Shown in pieces: positions 33,205 to 43,643 of a stretch of 64,000 bases of DNA. Position 1 is the stretch's first letter; each line of letters starts with the position of its first letter. The notes under the pieces were generated by a model. It ran no database searches. It was not told the origin of the DNA and saw nothing but the letters and a program-made list of their open reading frames with translations. This stretch comes from CAYVUB01 sp964454675. Its GTDB lineage: Bacteria; Bacteroidota; Bacteroidia; Flavobacteriales; Flavobacteriaceae. Made by a program: the position numbers and the translations under genes. Location of the stretch: contig CAYVUB010000007.1 of the NCBI GenBank assembly GCA_964454675.1, positions 1 through 64,000 on the forward strand, read 5' to 3'.

Positions 33205-35232
33205 ATGTCCATTTTAAACAAACCTTTTGACACTCAATTTCATACAGCACCTTTTTCAAAAATCAAAACCGACGATTTTGTTCCGGCATTTAAAACAGCC
33301 ATAAAAAGTGCCAAAACCGAAATAAATGCTATAACCGGTAATCCCGAATTGCCGACTTTCAAAAACACTATCGAAGCACTTGAATTTTCCGGCGAGCAAT
33401 TAGACCGTATTTCGAGTATTTTTTTCAATCTGAATTCTGCCGAAACCAATGACACTATTCAAAAAATTGCACAGGAAATTTCGCCGATGCTGTCAGAATT
33501 CAGCAACGACATCACACTCAACGAAGCCTTGTTCAAACGTGTAAAAACCGTTTACAATTCAAAACCTGAATTAAACCTGACAGTGGAACAACAAACACTT
33601 CTTGACAAGAAATACAAAAGTTTTTCACGCAATGGCGCAAATTTATCAGAAGCAGACAAACAAAAATTACGCTCAATTGACAAACAATTAAGTCAATTAA
33701 AACTCAAATTTGGCGAAAATGTTCTGGCAGAAACCAACAAGTACGGGCTGCTTATCACAGATAAAAACCAGCTTACCGGATTGCCCGAAGGCGCTATGGA
33801 AGCCGCCAAACAACTGGCAGAAAATAAAAGCAAAAACGGCTGGTTGTTTACACTGGATTACCCGAGCTATGTACCGTTTATGACCTATGCCGACAATCGT
33901 GAACTGCGCAAAGAACTTGCCGTAGCCGCAGGAAAAAAAGGGTTTCAAAACGACGAACTCGACAATCAAAACCACGTGTTGAACATTGCAAAACTCCGCC
34001 ATGAGCGTGCACAATTGCTGGGTTACAAAACACATGCACATTTTGTTCTGGAAGAACGCATGGCAAAAACCCCCGAAAATGTAACCGTCTTTTTAAACGA
34101 TTTACTATCCAAAGCCAAGCCGGCAGCCGTACGTGAATTTGAAAATCTTCAGGAATTTGCTAAACAATTAGACGGTATTGAGCAATTGGAAAAATGGGAT
34201 TCTGCCTACTATGCCGAAAAACTGAAGCAACAGCTGTTCAATCTGGATGACGAGTTATTGAAGCCTTATTTTAAACTTGAAAACGTCATTGAAGGCGTAT
34301 TTACCGTTTCGCAAAAACTATACGGCTTGCAGTTTGAGGAAATTCACACCATTGACAAATATCATGAAGATGTACTGACTTACAAAGTATCAGATTCCGA
34401 TGGAAATTTGACAGCCATTTTTTATGCCGATTTTTTCCCGAGAGCCGGAAAACGTAATGGTGCGTGGATGACATCTTTCAAACCTCAATACATCAAAAAC
34501 GGTGTGAATGAACGTCCGCATATCTCGATTGTTTGCAATTTTACCAAGCCTACCAAAAGCAAACCTTCACTATTAACATTTAATGAAGTTACCACCTTGT
34601 TTCACGAATTTGGTCACGCGCTTCACGGGATGCTCGCCAACACAACCTACCCGAGCTTGTCGGGAACCAGCGTTTTTTGGGATTTTGTAGAACTGCCAAG
34701 CCAGATTTTTGAAAACTGGTGCTATGAGCAAGAAGCCTTAAAATTGTTTGCCAGACATTATGAAACCGGTGAAGTGATTCCTATGGAATTAATAGAAAAA
34801 ATCAAAGCATCAGCAACCTTTCATGAAGGTATGCAAACCTTGCGCCAGTTGAGTTTTGGGATATTGGATATGCATTGGCATGCCGGTTCGCCAGAAAGTA
34901 TAACTTCTGTAAAAGACCTCGAAAATATCGCATTTAAAGACACTAGCCTGTTTCCCGATGTTGCCGAAAATTGTATGAGCACATCGTTTTCTCATATTTT
35001 TCAAGGCGGATATTCATCAGGATATTACAGTTACAAATGGGCGGAAGTTCTGGATGCCGATGCTTTTGAATATTTTAAAGAAGAAGGCATTTTTAATCAA
35101 ACGGTTGCCGATAAATTCAAAAACTTTGTACTCTCTCAAGGTGGCATTGAAGATCCGATGGTGTTGTACAAACGCTTCAGAGGCCATGAACCAAAACCCG
35201 AAGCATTACTGAAACGTGCGGGATTGGTGTGA
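33205..35232 (+). CDS. M3-family zinc metallopeptidase (oligopeptidase/Dcp type)
   Basis: A 675-residue cytosolic peptidase. The zinc site HEFGHALHG (HExxH with downstream glutamate) is near residue 467. The N-terminus (KPFDTQFHTAPFSKIKTDDF) and the C-terminus (GGIEDPMVLYKRFRGHEPKP) match the family. It degrades short peptides. No signal peptide. It follows purE by 233 bp. Confidence 0.93.
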   Translation: MSILNKPFDTQFHTAPFSKIKTDDFVPAFKTAIKSAKTEINAITGNPELPTFKNTIEALEFSGEQLDRISSIFFNLNSAETNDTIQKIAQEISPMLSEFSNDITLNEALFKRVKTVYNSKPELNLTVEQQTLLDKKYKSFSRNGANLSEADKQKLRSIDKQLSQLKLKFGENVLAETNKYGLLITDKNQLTGLPEGAMEAAKQLAENKSKNGWLFTLDYPSYVPFMTYADNRELRKELAVAAGKKGFQNDELDNQNHVLNIAKLRHERAQLLGYKTHAHFVLEERMAKTPENVTVFLNDLLSKAKPAAVREFENLQEFAKQLDGIEQLEKWDSAYYAEKLKQQLFNLDDELLKPYFKLENVIEGVFTVSQKLYGLQFEEIHTIDKYHEDVLTYKVSDSDGNLTAIFYADFFPRAGKRNGAWMTSFKPQYIKNGVNERPHISIVCNFTKPTKSKPSLLTFNEVTTLFHEFGHALHGMLANTTYPSLSGTSVFWDFVELPSQIFENWCYEQEALKLFARHYETGEVIPMELIEKIKASATFHEGMQTLRQLSFGILDMHWHAGSPESITSVKDLENIAFKDTSLFPDVAENCMSTSFSHIFQGGYSSGYYSYKWAEVLDADAFEYFKEEGIFNQTVADKFKNFVLSQGGIEDPMVLYKRFRGHEPKPEALLKRAGLV

Positions 35233-35335
35233 TTCCGTTCGAGCGTAGTCGGGAACTTTAAAACAAGTCAACTTAAACAAAAGGTTTCGGATTTGCTCAA
35301 CCAATATTTTCTGAAAGTTTAAAACATATTAAAGA

Positions 35336-36043
35336 ATGAGTTTTTTAAAAGCAGAGTGGAACAATTTAGCATTGATTAACTATGAAATTGATGCTGCTGT
35401 TTTAAAGCCATACATTCCAAACGGCACAGAATTGGACTTTTGGGATAACAAATGCTACATAAGTCTTGTGGGGTTTATGTTTGAAAACGTCAAACTATTA
35501 GGAGTAAAAATTCCATTTCACACTCGTTTTGAAGAAGTCAACCTTCGGTTTTATGTCAAACGATTTGAAAACAATGAATGGAAACGTGGTGTTGTGTTTA
35601 TAAAAGAAATTGTACCAAAACCGGCATTAACATTTGTTGCAAACACGATTTACAAAGAACATTATGAAACTCTTCCGATGTTTCATAGTTTAAATTTTGA
35701 GAGAAACCAACGGCTTTTTACCTACGGATGGAATAAGCAAAATTATAAAAACTCGTTTACTATCATTACAGAAAACGAATTATCTGACATTGAAGCACAA
35801 TCGGAATCAGAATTTATTACCGAACACTATTTTGGCTACACAAAAACCGATAAAGGAACTTACGAATATGAAGTTAAACATCCTCGATGGCAACAATATA
35901 AGGTTAAAAACTATTTTATAAACGTTGACTTTAAAGGCACTTACGGCGACACCTTTGAATTTCTTCATCCTCAAAGACCAATATCTGTTATGCTTGCAAA
36001 AGGTTCAGAAATACGTGTAGAAAACAAAAAACGAATACAATAA
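35336..36043 (+). CDS. DUF2071 (YqjF-like) protein
   Basis: A 235-residue protein of the YqjF family: FLKAEWNNLALINYEIDAAV and FHTRFEEVNLRFYVK near the N-terminus, GVVFIKEIVPKPALTFVANT in the middle. The fold is acetoacetate-decarboxylase-like and the function is unknown. It stands alone. Confidence 0.85.
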   Translation: MSFLKAEWNNLALINYEIDAAVLKPYIPNGTELDFWDNKCYISLVGFMFENVKLLGVKIPFHTRFEEVNLRFYVKRFENNEWKRGVVFIKEIVPKPALTFVANTIYKEHYETLPMFHSLNFERNQRLFTYGWNKQNYKNSFTIITENELSDIEAQSESEFITEHYFGYTKTDKGTYEYEVKHPRWQQYKVKNYFINVDFKGTYGDTFEFLHPQRPISVMLAKGSEIRVENKKRIQ

Positions 36044-36076
36044 TTATCAGATTTTAAAAAGAGTAATTTGATGCTT

Positions 36077-36904
36077 TTACAAAACTAAAACCAGCAACAA
36101 CCACAACAGCGGAATGCCTTCAACCCAAAATGAACTGTAATAACTGTTTTGCTGCTCTTTTGAAAACAAGACAAAAATTGCCGTAACAACGGCTATTACC
36201 AGATAAGGCAATAAAAACTTCTGATTTACAGTATCTTTAAAAAAATTAAGAAGAAAAAAAACTGCCAGCAATACCGTTCCCAAAATTTTGGTAGTCTTCA
36301 CTCCTATTTTCTGCGGAATTGTCGATAGCTTCAAACTATCCTGCCGCATATCCCGTATTTCAAAAGGCAGCATCAACACCAACACAAAAATAAAACGCTG
36401 TAATGCAGTAATAAATACATTGCCATCCAACTCATAACTGTTATTAACAAGCGGAATAAATACCGTAACACCACACCACACCAGAGCAATCACATGAATT
36501 TTTACACCACTTACGCTTCTTAGATTTTGTTGCGAATACAATAATCGCTTGGGCAAAAACGGAATGGCATACAAAAACGTAATCAATCCAAAAACAGACA
36601 AAACAATTAACGTATTGGCAGCAAGTTCAAAACCGTAAAAAACCATTAATAAAAAACTAAAAAACGACACCATCTGCACCCGTTTTAACCGGTTTTCCAA
36701 ACGTCTGTGATGAAATTTTGCCAGACCATAATACTTCACAAAATTATATCCTGAAACCGTTCCGAAGAAAATAACGTACAACACATGTTTATCATACGGA
36801 ATATCAAATTCAAGCAAGGTAATCCACGACAACGCATAAACGCTCAAAGCCACGTAAATACTGCTGTTTATAAAAAAATCGAAACCGTGTTTAAGCCATC
36901 TCAT
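36077..36904 (-). CDS. Multi-pass membrane protein, possible UbiA-like prenyltransferase
   Basis: A 275-residue protein with eight or nine hydrophobic helices. An N-terminal loop motif (SGYNFVKYYGLAKFHHRRLENR) and FEIRDMRQDSLKLSTIPQKIG resemble the two Asp-rich motifs of UbiA enzymes, where the second is DxxxD-like. The first motif lacks the usual NDxxD series, so catalytic activity is doubtful. It is convergent with the DUF2071 gene. Confidence 0.6.
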   Translation of the reverse strand: MRWLKHGFDFFINSSIYVALSVYALSWITLLEFDIPYDKHVLYVIFFGTVSGYNFVKYYGLAKFHHRRLENRLKRVQMVSFFSFLLMVFYGFELAANTLIVLSVFGLITFLYAIPFLPKRLLYSQQNLRSVSGVKIHVIALVWCGVTVFIPLVNNSYELDGNVFITALQRFIFVLVLMLPFEIRDMRQDSLKLSTIPQKIGVKTTKILGTVLLAVFFLLNFFKDTVNQKFLLPYLVIAVVTAIFVLFSKEQQNSYYSSFWVEGIPLLWLLLVLVL

Positions 36905-36990
36905 CTCACAAAAATAATCAAAGTGTTAATAATCTTTTTAATTGGTTGAAAACTTTCATTTTCATTAACCAAAAAACTTTAATTATTGCT

Positions 36991-36998
36991 TAATTTTG
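36991..36998 (+). promoter_or_regulatory. -7 box of gcvP
   Basis: TAATTTTG, 27 bp before the ATG at 37026. It overlaps a possible TTG start at 36996 and argues against that start. Confidence 0.6.
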
Positions 36999-37025
36999 CG
37001 CTTCAAAACACAACTTATTTTCCAA

Positions 37026-39875
37026 ATGAATACAAATGCTTTTGCGCTTCGCCATATAGGTCCGGGAAAAGACGACCAAAACGAAATGCTTAAAACGATT
37101 GGTGTAGATAGTTTAGACCAATTAATCTACGAAACCATCCCTGATGACATTCGTTTAAAAACCGAATTACATCTCGATAATCCAATGACAGAATATGAGT
37201 ATCTGAATCACATTCACGAGCTGTCAAAAAAGAATAAAATTTTCAAATCATATATAGGATTAGGCTACCATCCTACCATTGTGCCTGCGGTAATACAACG
37301 CAACATTCTGGAAAATCCGGGATGGTACACGGCTTACACACCGTATCAGGCAGAAATAGCTCAAGGCAGGCTTGAAGCATTGCTCAATTTTCAAACCACG
37401 ATAGCAGATTTGACCGGTATGGAATTGGCCAACGCCTCGCTGCTTGATGAAAGCACCGCCGCCGCAGAAGCCATGAACCTGTTGTTTGCTGTTCGTGAAC
37501 GCGATCAGAAAAAAAATAACGTCAATAAGTTTTTTGTATCTGATGCCGTACTGCCGCAAACCCTGGCATTGCTGCAAACCAGAGCAACACCTATTGGTAT
37601 AGAATTGATTACAGGCAATGAAAATACATTTGATTTTTCTGCGGATGTTTTTGGGGCTATTTTACAATACCCGGGAAAAGACGGACAAATAACCGACATC
37701 AAATCGTTCATAGAAAAAGCCAATGCCGCACAGATAAAAGTAGCTGTTGCAGCCGATATTTTAAGTTTGGTAAAACTTGAAGCTCCGGGGAAATTTGGTG
37801 CCGATGTTGTTGTAGGAAGCACACAACGCTTCGGAATCCCTATGGGTTACGGCGGTCCGCACGCTGCATTTTTTGCTACAAAAGATGCTTATAAACGTGA
37901 TATTCCGGGACGTATCATAGGTGTTACCAAAGACATGAACGGCAACAGAGCTTTACGTATGGCACTGCAAACACGCGAGCAGCACATAAAACGCGACAAA
38001 GCAACGTCCAACATTTGCACAGCACAGGTACTACTGGCGGTTATGGCAGGAATGTATGCCGTATATCACGGACCGAAAGGTTTAACCTTTATTGCCAGTA
38101 AGGTTCATAATACTGCTGCTGCCGTTGCAAATGCGTTAGTTCAATTAGGTTACAAACAAACCAACACATCGTTTTTTGACACTATTAAAGTTGAAGCCGA
38201 TGCCGAAAAAATAAAAACACTGGCAGAAACACGTGAAGTGAACTTCTATTATCCGGACAACAATACAGTTACCGTTTCATTTAACGAAACAACGTCTTTG
38301 AATGATGCCAACGAGATTGTTGCCATTTTTGCTGATGCTATTCAAAAACAAACCATACAGCTTTCTTCAATAACAGAAAGCACCTCAATCCCTGAGAATT
38401 TACAACGTCAAACATCTTTCTTAACATTGGATGTTTTTAATAGTTACCATTCAGAAACAGAACTGATGCGCTATATCAAGATGCTGGAACGCAAAGATTT
38501 GTCATTAAATCACTCCATGATTTCTTTAGGATCCTGCACCATGAAGCTAAATGCTGCCGCAGAAATGCTGCCGTTAAGCTGGGCAAACTGGGGCAGCATA
38601 CATCCGTTTGCACCTGTCGAGCAAGCCGAAGGCTATCAAACCATGCTTAAAGCATTAGAAAAGCAACTGACAGAAATAACAGGATTTGCCGCAACATCCT
38701 TACAACCCAACTCTGGTGCGCAGGGCGAATACGCCGGATTAATGGTCATAAGAGCTTATCATGAATCCCGTGGTGACCATCATAGAAATATTTGCTTGAT
38801 TCCTTCATCGGCACACGGGACAAATCCTGCAAGTGCGGTTATGGCGGGAATGAAAGTTATCGTAACAAAATCTACTGAAGAAGGCAATATTGATGTGGAA
38901 GATTTACGTGAAAAAGCTATTTTACACAAAGACAACTTATCCTGTTTAATGGTAACATATCCGTCAACTCATGGTGTGTATGAATCTGCCATAAGAGAAA
39001 TAACCCGAATTATCCACGACAACGGCGGACAGGTTTATATGGATGGCGCTAACATGAATGCACAAGTAGGACTTACAAATCCGGGAACCATAGGTGCCGA
39101 TGTATGCCACCTCAACCTTCATAAAACTTTTGCAATACCTCATGGTGGTGGCGGTCCCGGCGTTGGCCCTATTTGCGTTGCAAAACAACTCGTTCCGTTT
39201 TTACCGGGCAATCCGGTTATTAAAACAGGTGGCGAACAAGCCATCACAGCTATTTCTGCCGCACCGTTCGGCTCGGCATTAGTGTGTTTGATTTCTTACG
39301 GATATATCAAAATGCTGGGTGCCGAAGGTGTAACACAAGCCACGAAAATTGCGATTTTAAATGCCAATTATATCAAACAGCGTTTACAAGGAAGTTTTGA
39401 TACTTTGTATTCCGGCGAATGCGGCAGAGCAGCTCACGAAATGATTGTGGACTGCCGTCCGTTTAAAGCCAACGGTATTGAAGTGACCGATATTGCAAAA
39501 CGCCTGATGGACTACGGATTTCATGCGCCAACGGTATCATTCCCTGTAGCCGGAACTTTAATGATTGAACCTACCGAAAGTGAAAGTAAAGCCGAAATGG
39601 ACAGATTTTGTGATGCGATGATTGCCATCAAAAACGAAATTGATGCGGCATCAAAAGATGATGACAATAATGTGCTTAAAAATGCACCACACACTTTGGC
39701 GATGGTTACTGCCAACGACTGGTATTTTCCATATTCAAGAGAAACTGCTGCATATCCGTTGGAATACATAAGAGATAATAAATTCTGGCCAACCGTAAGA
39801 CGTGTTGATGATGCTTATGGCGACAGAAACCTTATTTGTACCTGTACGCCTGTCGAAGAGTACATTGAAGCATAA
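37026..39875 (+). CDS. gcvP: Glycine dehydrogenase (decarboxylating), P protein
   Basis: A 949-residue single-chain P protein of the glycine cleavage system. It starts at NTNAFALRHIGPGKDDQNEM. The PLP lysine is in LNLHKTFAIPHGGGGPG in the C-terminal half. The N-terminal half is the degenerate paralogous domain, with YHPTIVPAVIQRNILENPGW. The T, H and L proteins are not in the window. A terminator follows. Confidence 0.96.
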   Translation: MNTNAFALRHIGPGKDDQNEMLKTIGVDSLDQLIYETIPDDIRLKTELHLDNPMTEYEYLNHIHELSKKNKIFKSYIGLGYHPTIVPAVIQRNILENPGWYTAYTPYQAEIAQGRLEALLNFQTTIADLTGMELANASLLDESTAAAEAMNLLFAVRERDQKKNNVNKFFVSDAVLPQTLALLQTRATPIGIELITGNENTFDFSADVFGAILQYPGKDGQITDIKSFIEKANAAQIKVAVAADILSLVKLEAPGKFGADVVVGSTQRFGIPMGYGGPHAAFFATKDAYKRDIPGRIIGVTKDMNGNRALRMALQTREQHIKRDKATSNICTAQVLLAVMAGMYAVYHGPKGLTFIASKVHNTAAAVANALVQLGYKQTNTSFFDTIKVEADAEKIKTLAETREVNFYYPDNNTVTVSFNETTSLNDANEIVAIFADAIQKQTIQLSSITESTSIPENLQRQTSFLTLDVFNSYHSETELMRYIKMLERKDLSLNHSMISLGSCTMKLNAAAEMLPLSWANWGSIHPFAPVEQAEGYQTMLKALEKQLTEITGFAATSLQPNSGAQGEYAGLMVIRAYHESRGDHHRNICLIPSSAHGTNPASAVMAGMKVIVTKSTEEGNIDVEDLREKAILHKDNLSCLMVTYPSTHGVYESAIREITRIIHDNGGQVYMDGANMNAQVGLTNPGTIGADVCHLNLHKTFAIPHGGGGPGVGPICVAKQLVPFLPGNPVIKTGGEQAITAISAAPFGSALVCLISYGYIKMLGAEGVTQATKIAILNANYIKQRLQGSFDTLYSGECGRAAHEMIVDCRPFKANGIEVTDIAKRLMDYGFHAPTVSFPVAGTLMIEPTESESKAEMDRFCDAMIAIKNEIDAASKDDDNNVLKNAPHTLAMVTANDWYFPYSRETAAYPLEYIRDNKFWPTVRRVDDAYGDRNLICTCTPVEEYIEA

Positions 39876-39893
39876 ATTTATATCCTGATTAAT

Positions 39894-39922
39894 AAAAGCT
39901 CTCTTTTTGAGGGCTTTTGTTG
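39894..39922 (+). terminator. Terminator of gcvP
   Basis: AAAAGCTCTC (39894-39903) pairs, with one G-U or mismatch, with GAGGGCTTTT (39909-39918), followed by T-rich sequence. Confidence 0.7.
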
Positions 39923-40048
39923 TTTTATTATTAATATTGATGATTCTTTTTGTAAATTCATTAAAAATCAACAATTATTCAATAAATTCAAAACAAGCAA
40001 TATAAATAATATGTAATTTAGTATGTTAATTTTACTTTTTAATAGCAA

Positions 40049-41107
40049 ATGGCAATTAAAATAACCGGAACAGGCAGCTATATCCCAAGCAGCATAGAAA
40101 AGAACGAGAATTTTTTTCAGCATCAATTTTTAAACACCGATGGTACGGTAATAAAACACGACAACAACGTGATTATCGAAAAATTCAAAGCCATTACCGG
40201 TATTGGCGAAAGGCGCTATGCTTACAACCATTTAAACAGTTCCGACTTAGGTTTTTTTGCCGCTGAAAAAGCTATTGCAGGTGCCGGTATTAATCCCGAA
40301 GAAATAGATTATATCATTTTGGCACACAATTTTGGTGATGTAAAACACAACACCATACAAAGTGATATTTTGCCATGCCTGGCATCAAGGATAAAGCACA
40401 GCTTACGTATCAAAAACCCAAAATGTGTGGCGTATGACATTCTTTTCGGTTGTCCCGGTTGGATTGAAGGCGTGATTCAGGCCAATGCGTTTATCAAAGC
40501 CGGCATTGCCAAACGATGCTTAGTGATTGGTTCAGAAACCTTATCAAGAGTTGTTGACAAGCACGATCGGGATTCCATGATATATTCTGATGGTGCCGGT
40601 GCGACTATTATAGAAGAAACCGATGAAGAAGGTGGCATTTTAGCCCATGAAACAGCCAGTTACACCTATGACGAAGCCTATTATTTGTACTTTGGAAACT
40701 CCAACAATAAAGAGCTTTGTCCCGATACCCGTTATATTAAAATGGACGGCCGCAAGATATATGAGTTTGCATTAAGTCAGGTTCCCGATGCCATGAAAGC
40801 CTGCCTGGACAAAAGTGGTAAAGACATTAAGGATGTCAAAAAAATATTCATCCATCAAGCCAATGAAAAAATGGATGAAGCCATCCTTAAACGGTTTTAC
40901 AAACTTTACAACACCGAAATTCCGGAAGGTATTATGCCCATGAGCATCCAGAAATTAGGAAACAGCTCTGTAGCAACCGTACCAACGCTTTTTGACCTGG
41001 TTAAAAACAATAAACTGGAAAACCAAAGCATTTCAAAAGGCGATGTAGTTATGTTTGCAAGTGTTGGTGCCGGTATGCACATTAACGCTATTGTGTATCA
41101 ATGTTAA
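40049..41107 (+). CDS. KAS III-family condensing enzyme
   Basis: A 352-residue thiolase-fold enzyme. Catalytic residues are visible: cysteine in DILFGCPGWIEG, histidine in IFIHQANEKM and asparagine in LGNSSVATVPT. It diverges from the fabH-type gene at 9680 (different N-terminus and a longer insertion near residues 30-50). It may act on a non-standard acyl primer or in a special lipid or aryl-polyene-like pathway, but no such cluster is present. A family 2 glycosyltransferase follows. Confidence 0.85.
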   Translation: MAIKITGTGSYIPSSIEKNENFFQHQFLNTDGTVIKHDNNVIIEKFKAITGIGERRYAYNHLNSSDLGFFAAEKAIAGAGINPEEIDYIILAHNFGDVKHNTIQSDILPCLASRIKHSLRIKNPKCVAYDILFGCPGWIEGVIQANAFIKAGIAKRCLVIGSETLSRVVDKHDRDSMIYSDGAGATIIEETDEEGGILAHETASYTYDEAYYLYFGNSNNKELCPDTRYIKMDGRKIYEFALSQVPDAMKACLDKSGKDIKDVKKIFIHQANEKMDEAILKRFYKLYNTEIPEGIMPMSIQKLGNSSVATVPTLFDLVKNNKLENQSISKGDVVMFASVGAGMHINAIVYQC

Positions 41108-41162
41108 TTGTTAAGTGCAAAAGTTAAATAAGGTTTATTGATAAATCATTTTTATAAAAGTT

Positions 41163-41170
41163 TAACTTTG
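41163..41170 (+). promoter_or_regulatory. -7 box of the second glycosyltransferase
   Basis: TAACTTTG, 20 bp before the TTG start at 41190. Confidence 0.5.
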
Positions 41171-41189
41171 AACCTTAAACTTTTCAACC

Positions 41190-42038
41190 TTGAAATTTTA
41201 CATCATCATCCCTGCGCATAACGAAGAAGATTTTATTGAACTTACTTTAGAATCGCTATCTGCACAAACACTTTTACCAAAAAAAGTGGTTGTGGTAAAT
41301 GACCATTCTACCGATAAGACTGCCGATATTGTTACCGGATTTGCACAAAAACATTCGTGGATAACTTTAATCAGCATAACATCATCAGACACACATTTGC
41401 CGGGTTCAAAAATCATCAACGCTTTCAATAAAGGCTTGGAAACGCTTGACGATAACTATGACGTGATATGTAAGTTTGATGCCGATTTGATTTTTCCCGA
41501 AAATTATTTGGAAACGTTGTCAACTGTTTTTCACCAAAACCCACAATGTGGTATGGCAGGAGGATTGCTCTACATACAAAAAAACGAACAATGGCAGTAT
41601 GAAAACATTGCCGAAAAATACCATTTGCGAGGTCCTGTAAAAGCCTATCGAAAAGCCTGTTTTGAACAAATTGGCGGACTTAAAAAAGCCATTGGCTGGG
41701 ATACTGCCGATGTGCTGCTGGCTCAATTTTACGGCTGGCAGGTCATTATCAAAAACCACCTTGAGGTAAAACATCTAAAACCCACGGGAAAAACCTACAA
41801 TACCCGGGCAAGATTTGAGCAAGGAAAAGCCTTATACACCTTGCGTTACGGCTGGGCACTGTCGGCTCTCACGGGCTTAAAAATGGCGTTTGGCAAAAGA
41901 AAAATGAACGTGTTTTTTGACTATTTGAAAGGATATTATATAGCAAAAAAAGAAAAAACACCTTTTATAGTGTCAAAAGAAGAAGGACAATTTATCAGAA
42001 ATTTTCGGTGGAACGGAATTTTTTCAAAGTTTAAATAG
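41190..42038 (+). CDS. Family 2 glycosyltransferase with TTG start
   Basis: A 282-residue GT2 enzyme. The N-terminus KFYIIIPAHNEEDFIELTLE fits the family exactly when translation begins at TTG 41190, and no ATG exists upstream in frame within the promoter-defined transcript. CKFDADLIFPENYL is the DXD motif, and IGWDTADVLLAQFYGW is the acceptor region. It follows the KAS III gene and precedes a DUF1275 gene by 9 bp, so the latter two are probably co-transcribed. Confidence 0.88.
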   Translation: MKFYIIIPAHNEEDFIELTLESLSAQTLLPKKVVVVNDHSTDKTADIVTGFAQKHSWITLISITSSDTHLPGSKIINAFNKGLETLDDNYDVICKFDADLIFPENYLETLSTVFHQNPQCGMAGGLLYIQKNEQWQYENIAEKYHLRGPVKAYRKACFEQIGGLKKAIGWDTADVLLAQFYGWQVIIKNHLEVKHLKPTGKTYNTRARFEQGKALYTLRYGWALSALTGLKMAFGKRKMNVFFDYLKGYYIAKKEKTPFIVSKEEGQFIRNFRWNGIFSKFK

Positions 42039-42047
42039 CAGGAAACT

Positions 42048-42791
42048 ATGTTCAGGCATCAGGGGAAAAACAGAACTTACAAGCACAATTTACAGATTGC
42101 GACCGTTTTATCGTTTGTTGCGGGAATTGTCAACGTTACAGGATTTCTGGCAATACAGCAGCTTACCACCAATGTTACGGGACATTTCGCCTTGTTTATG
42201 AATGATGTTTCAAACTTTGAATTTTTAGAAGGAAGCATTTACTTGATTTATATTTTTTCGTTTCTTTTAGGGTCGTTTGTTTCGGGATTACTGATAGAAT
42301 TTGGCACAGCATCCAAAAAACTGAATGTATTTATACTGCCTACGGTTTTGGAAGCTGCCATGCTCATTCTCGTTGCGCTGCTGTATGATGCATCATGGTT
42401 TCAATCTACAAATATTATTGCCTGCATGCTGCTGTTTGCCATGGGTGCACAAAACTCGTTTGTTACCAATATATCCAACACCATTGTAAGAACCACACAC
42501 CTTACGGGATTATTTACAGACCTTGGTATTGAGCTGTCTCAACTGCTGTTTTCGCGGTGGAAACCGTTTCAGAAAAAGATTATATCAACCATAAAACTGC
42601 GTTTGTATATCATCAGCTTTTTCTTTTTTGGAGGATTGATAGGAGGATTTTTGTTTACCATAATAGAACTTAATACTTTAATTTTTGCTGCCTCGGTTTT
42701 AATAATAGGATTGGTTTTTGATCATTTAAGATTCAAAATGATTATGATACGTAGAAAGTATAAGCATCATAAAAACCTAAAGCTCCAATAA
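42048..42791 (+). CDS. DUF1275 (YoaK-like) membrane protein
   Basis: A 247-residue integral membrane protein with six or seven hydrophobic helices. The DUF1275 signature is ATVLSFVAGIVNVTGFLAI, then TTNVTGHFALF and MGAQNSFVTNISNTIVRTTH. Function is unknown. The last 48 codons are repeated about 1.2 kb downstream at 43889-44055 after an inserted toxin locus, so the 3' end of this gene has been involved in a rearrangement. Confidence 0.88.
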   Translation: MFRHQGKNRTYKHNLQIATVLSFVAGIVNVTGFLAIQQLTTNVTGHFALFMNDVSNFEFLEGSIYLIYIFSFLLGSFVSGLLIEFGTASKKLNVFILPTVLEAAMLILVALLYDASWFQSTNIIACMLLFAMGAQNSFVTNISNTIVRTTHLTGLFTDLGIELSQLLFSRWKPFQKKIISTIKLRLYIISFFFFGGLIGGFLFTIIELNTLIFAASVLIIGLVFDHLRFKMIMIRRKYKHHKNLKLQ

Positions 42792-43060
42792 ACTATAGTA
42801 ACCTTAATTCTCTCTTTTGTTCTTTCTGATTTATTTATCTAATTTAATGAATTGTAAACTTAAGCCGTGTATAATTAATTGCCCCTTCTTGCCTACTCTG
42901 AAAGTTCCTGCAGAATTTCCAGTTTGGTGTGTACTTGCAAAAGCTAAGTGCTAAACCACGTAATGGATTATACACATAAACCATTGTGCAATATGCTATA
43001 CTAAAATTCAAAAAACTTGAACAGAAAAAACTAACGAAAATAAATTGTAAATTCGCGGTT

Positions 43061-43643
43061 ATGAATGACAAAAAACTTTACATAATCGCAGGCTGTAACG
43101 GAGCGGGAAAAACAACTGCATCGTTTACGATTTTACCTGAAATTTTGGACTGTAAAGAGTTCGTCAATGCAGATGAAATTGCAAAAGGGTTATCTCCTTT
43201 TCAGCCTGAAAAAGTTTCATTTGAATCTGGGCGAATAATGTTAAACAGAATAAATGAATTACTTTCTGAAAACGAAAACTTTGCATTTGAAACTACATTA
43301 TCAACAAGAAGCTATAAAAACAAAATTGACGAAGCAAAAGAAAAAGGATACCGAATAACATTATTATTCTTTTGGCTTCAAAACATTGAATTAGCTAAAG
43401 AACGTGTAAAAACAAGAGTTTCAGAAGGCGGGCACAACATCGAACCAGAAGTCATAGAAAGAAGATATATCAGAGGAATTAAAAACTTATTTGATATATC
43501 TTCCAATAGTTGACGGAGCTTTGATTTTTGACAATTCTGAAGGAAAATACGAGTTATTAGCTGAAAAACAAGTTGATAGATTACTGAATATTTTGAACCA
43601 AGAGAAGTCTAACCTATTAAAAAATTACTATGACAACAATTGA
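43061..43643 (+). pseudogene. Zeta-toxin-like kinase with a 2-bp frameshift
   Basis: The ATG at 43061 begins NDKKLYIIAGCNGAGKTTAS, a P-loop kinase of the zeta-toxin type (these phosphorylate UDP-GlcNAc or nucleotides). The reading frame ends early at 43511-43513 after KNLFDI. If one AT unit is restored in the tract ATATAT (43494-43499), the frame continues as YLPIVDGALIFDNSEGKYEL and on to a stop at 43641-43643, as expected for the family. The gene is therefore broken by a dinucleotide loss or is phase-variable. Sequencing error is an alternative. Confidence 0.7.

Noticed and set aside
35233..35335. TTCGAGCGTAGTCGGGAAC near the M3 peptidase stop as a regulatory site
   Set aside because: It resembles scattered intergenic filler of this group, as does GTCATCCTGACGAAGG near 24190, and has no positional logic.
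42792..43060. Gene or integron-type recombination site before the zeta-like toxin
   Set aside because: No ORF with a plausible start and no clear paired core sites were visible; the stretch remains unexplained.
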